DNA of 5,471 nucleotides, from positions 1 through 5,471 of the forward strand of contig JAFOMV010000182.1 of the NCBI GenBank assembly GCA_017418765.1, in the 5' to 3' direction. The notes beneath the pieces are model-generated. The model saw only the letters and a program-made list of their open reading frames with translations, ran no database searches and was not told where the DNA came from. The position numbers and the translations under genes are program-made. Of the stretch, positions 5,309 to 5,471 are shown piece after piece; the stretch's first letter is position 1; the number at the start of each line of letters is the position of its first letter. This stretch comes from Ruminococcus sp. GTDB taxonomy: Bacteria > Bacillota_A > Clostridia > Oscillospirales > Ruminococcaceae.

Positions 5309-5471
5309 TTAAAGTACGTCACCCAAAGGTGCATCGTTCAGGACTTTTTTGCCGTTCTTCTCTGCGAATTTCTCGAAGTTAGGGTGTTTCTTGCCGATTA
5401 TCTCGTAGCCCTTGTCCACTGTTATATCGCCTCTGCCGATGCGGTGATAGTCCGAACCCAGCAGATGTACA
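5309..5471 (-). CDS. C-terminal part of a probable PHP-domain protein-tyrosine phosphatase (CpsB/YwqE family), truncated by the window edge
   Basis: The minus-strand frame is open from the right edge to the TAA at 5309-5311 and gives 53 residues, starting V-H-L-L-G-S-D-Y-H-R-I-G-R-G. The V-H-L-L-G-S-D-x-H block matches the last metal-binding strand of CpsB/YwqE PHP phosphatases, where the Asp and His help hold the active-site metals. The usual Asn after that His is replaced by Arg here. The tail (a helix with E-I-I-G-K-K, then K-F-A-E-K-N-G-K-K-V-L-N-D) fits the family ending, in which a Gly/Asn-containing turn and a Val/Ile-Leu precede a short C-terminus. These enzymes dephosphorylate the tyrosine kinase that controls capsule or exopolysaccharide chain length, and they usually lie in polysaccharide clusters, which would extend rightwards out of the window. 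The call rests on a short piece; another PHP-family phosphoesterase is the main alternative. Confidence 0.62.
   Translation of the reverse strand, partial: VHLLGSDYHRIGRGDITVDKGYEIIGKKHPNFEKFAEKNGKKVLNDAPLGDVL

Noticed and set aside
1..5471. CRISPR array, insertion sequence, tRNA or phage attachment site
   Set aside because: No regularly spaced repeats, transposase, tRNA-like cloverleaf or terminal inverted repeats were seen on either strand.

Overview
The window looks like a chromosomal segment of a low-to-mid GC anaerobic Firmicute, most likely a Ruminococcus-like gut or rumen clostridium. This rests on strong GGAGG ribosome sites, a typical sigma-A promoter, AT-rich intergenic DNA, intrinsic terminators, and an LplA/LplB/YtcP-type sugar uptake system with no ATPase of its own. 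The genus is inferred from gene style and was not checked by search.

Layout: (1) Positions 1-236 are the C-terminal end of a plus-strand protein with a histidine phosphotransfer (HPt) domain, closed by a strong terminator. (2) Positions 263-661 are an AT-rich gap without a credible gene. It holds a 32-bp imperfect dyad and recurring TTGCGATTTG-like and GGCTAA motifs, then a near-consensus extended -10 promoter at 662-690. (3) Positions 782-4565 are a three-gene transport operon: a lipoprotein solute-binding protein (565 aa), an LplB-like permease (307 aa) and a YtcP/LplC-like permease (313 aa), ended by a terminator that probably works in both directions. (4) Between the binding protein and the first permease is a 208-nt spacer full of RNA structure: a perfect 14-bp palindrome, a terminator-like hairpin with a T-tract, a second small hairpin with a T-tract, and a long three-tier stem. 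One arm of that stem could instead pair with the permease ribosome-binding site. (5) On the minus strand are an unrecognised 187-aa soluble protein (4618-5181) and, at the right edge, the C-terminal 53 residues of a probable CpsB/YwqE-type PHP-family tyrosine phosphatase.

How it works together: the lipoprotein would catch an oligosaccharide (identity not readable from sequence) at the outer face of the membrane and pass it to the permease heterodimer. Energy would come from a shared MsmX/MsmK-type ATPase encoded elsewhere. The spacer hairpins probably make the binding protein more abundant than the permeases, and the long stem may add control of permease translation.

Most of the window is ordinary. 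The parts most worth a second look are the structured spacer with two mutually exclusive pairings, the upstream motif cluster, and the unassigned minus-strand protein. I see no evidence of a wholly new multi-gene system.
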